Made by a program: the position numbers and the translations under genes. This document shows, in pieces, positions 62,809-64,000 of a stretch of DNA of 64,000 bases (its first letter is position 1; every line of letters starts with the position of its first letter). Origin of the DNA: Gammaproteobacteria bacterium. GTDB taxonomy: Bacteria > Pseudomonadota > Gammaproteobacteria > Pseudomonadales > Azotimanducaceae. The DNA lies in contig VXNY01000024.1 in NCBI GenBank assembly GCA_009840305.1, forward strand, positions 434,001 through 498,000. The letters are read 5' to 3'. Under the pieces are notes generated by a model. That model was not told the origin of the DNA, did no database searches, and saw only the letters and a list, made by a program, of their open reading frames with translations.

Positions 62809-62822
62809 TATAATCTGAATTG
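62809..62822 (+). promoter_or_regulatory. Promoter-like box, second copy
   Basis: TATAATCTGAATTG is identical to the box at 54577-54590 and again exactly 42 bases before the gene start. The matching spacing suggests that the gene's 5' region was duplicated together with its promoter. Confidence 0.5.
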
Positions 62823-62850
62823 TCACAAACGCTTCTCTGGTCGCCGTCCT

Positions 62851-64000
62851 ATGAACAATCTCTTAGCACGAATCCTTCTCCTAGTTGTCGGAGTTTTAAT
62901 AGGGATCGATGGCTTCATCGGAATCAAGTTTCTACTTCACGACGACAACACGACTATTGCCCCAGAACCGACTGAAGTAGCGCGAGTAAAAGAGATACGG
63001 TCCACCACAAAGGAAACAGGTGGTATTGATACGGTTCCTTCCAGAGTCGAACATTTAGTCTTTCCTGACCGCACCTTTGAGCGCAAGGCGGCCATTGTAT
63101 CGTGGGTCGCAACTCTCACCGCCGATGAAGTGGTGAACTGGCTCGAACAATCTACTGAACCATCTTGGCAAGTTTCGCAGGTTAATCGCACGGAATTGCA
63201 AACGACCCTGTTGCAAAAACTTTCGACAACAGCGCCAGACCGCGCGATTGACTTCGCGTTAGCCCGAGAAGAGCAACGACAAGTCTACTCAATGTCTAAC
63301 ACGGTGTTTCAAGTCTGGGCTAATACAGATATCGACGGAGCAGTTGCCCGCGTTAAGGAGTTGAACGAACAAGCGAAGAATTACCATTTGGGTACGCTCT
63401 TAAGGGCGCGAGATGACTTTCCTTTAACAAGAATGCGAGAAATCGCGATCGTGCTCGGGGATGAGAGTGTAGCATTCGCTGTTCACTTCCAGAACCTAGC
63501 GAAGGGCGATATTGAAAGCCCACGAGACACATGGCACGAAATAGTCAACTTGGCAAACATTGAAAGTGTCCAATCCGCTACTGGATTTGCATTGAGCAAT
63601 GTTGCTGCCGCGTGGGTCGAGGATAGTGGCTTGGATGTCCTCGACGAAATCGTGAGTTCAATATCAAGCATTTCTGAGTACTCTAACGTACTACCCAGGA
63701 TTCTTCGTGGAGTGGCCACGAGTCATCCTGAAGAGGTTTTTGATTATGTAATGAGCAATCTAGGGGACCAAGCGACTGAGATTATTCAAAACAGCAACAT
63801 CGGTTACTTCTGGGCTCAGAAGGACCCGCAGGGTATGCTTGCCAAGGCAGAAGCTCTTCCCGCAAGCAGATTTAGAGGAACCTTTATACGAAATGCCGTG
63901 TGGCGGTGGGCAGAAAGTAACCCCCGCCAACTTCTTGAAAAAATAGAAATCATACCTCCCGGCGAACGCGAATTCGCCAGTTCGCGTGCCATTGAAACTT
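62851..64000 (+). CDS. Membrane-anchored helical-repeat protein, A type, copy 3 (3' end outside window)
   Basis: This is the first 383 codons from ATG 62851, and the frame is open to the window end. The anchor RILLLVVGVLIGIDGFIGIKFLL is followed by a ~35-residue linker and the solenoid. Blocks shared with copies 1 and 2 are FERKAAIVSWVATLTADEVV, ELQTTLLQKLSTTAPDRAI, DIESPRDTWHEIVNLANIES, LDVLDEIVSSISS, and WAQKDPQGMLAKAEALPAS. It is intact as far as seen. The array may continue beyond the window. Confidence 0.75.
   Translation, partial: MNNLLARILLLVVGVLIGIDGFIGIKFLLHDDNTTIAPEPTEVARVKEIRSTTKETGGIDTVPSRVEHLVFPDRTFERKAAIVSWVATLTADEVVNWLEQSTEPSWQVSQVNRTELQTTLLQKLSTTAPDRAIDFALAREEQRQVYSMSNTVFQVWANTDIDGAVARVKELNEQAKNYHLGTLLRARDDFPLTRMREIAIVLGDESVAFAVHFQNLAKGDIESPRDTWHEIVNLANIESVQSATGFALSNVAAAWVEDSGLDVLDEIVSSISSISEYSNVLPRILRGVATSHPEEVFDYVMSNLGDQATEIIQNSNIGYFWAQKDPQGMLAKAEALPASRFRGTFIRNAVWRWAESNPRQLLEKIEIIPPGEREFASSRAIET

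Overview
The window looks like a piece of chromosome from an uncultured-type gammaproteobacterium. The evidence is gene order rather than any single gene. The run coaD–mutM–rpmG–rpmB–coaC–coaB–algC-like–pyrE–rph–yicC–gmk and the run hemB–hemC–hemD / rho / trxA / lptM–dapF–DUF484–xerC–HAD / PII both follow the Pseudomonas/E. coli arrangement. ftsY–ftsE–ftsX diverging from rsmD is also typical. TonB-dependent receptor, LpxL-type acyltransferase, LptM and beta-barrel proteins indicate a diderm. Base composition is moderate, slightly AT-rich by eye, and the standard code is used. Many genes start at GTG or TTG and lack a clear Shine-Dalgarno sequence.

Layout. 1-4 kb: end of hemE, argE, ilvE, an LpxL-like acyltransferase and a DUF192 protein. 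4.2-9.7 kb: a TonB-dependent receptor with a structured leader and a terminator, then a large surface/lipoprotein subtilase. 9.7-21.5 kb: a housekeeping block (ftsXEY, rsmD, a beta-barrel protein, coaD, mutM, rpmG, rpmB, split coaC/coaB, phosphomannomutase, pyrE, rph, yicC, gmk). 21.6-22.5 kb: four tiny membrane-protein genes forming a two-gene cassette repeated in tandem. 22.5-35.7 kb: idi, an S9 peptidase, eukaryotic-type ileS, mnmH, a Sel1-repeat lipoprotein, msrA, nudL-like, a thioesterase, an SDR, a CinA-C/nucleotidyltransferase fusion and an alpha/beta hydrolase. 35.9-42.9 kb: thiolase, an acidic secreted protein, a REC-REC-wHTH response regulator with its kinase, a ClpP homologue overlapping a hydrolase, and a FAD oxidase. 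42.9-53.1 kb: a lipoamide-dehydrogenase-like flavoprotein, hemBCD, rho, trxA, lptM, dapF, DUF484, xerC, HAD and PII. 53.3-54.4 kb: a VOC protein and a GST.

54.6-64.0 kb (running off the edge): five consecutive large paralogous genes in an alternating A-B-A-B-A order. Each encodes an N-terminal membrane anchor followed by a long alpha-helical repeat region. I recognise no described system here; this array and the small A-B-A-B cassette at 21.6 kb are the strongest candidates for undescribed biology.

Other odd features are: an ATC start forced on mutM by an adjacent in-frame stop; a response regulator whose first receiver domain has no ATG/GTG/TTG start; an apparent CTG start in the fourth small membrane gene; coaBC split by one in-frame TAA; and a DapF whose second catalytic cysteine is serine. 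All calls come from reading the sequence by eye. No database search, structure prediction or statistics were run.
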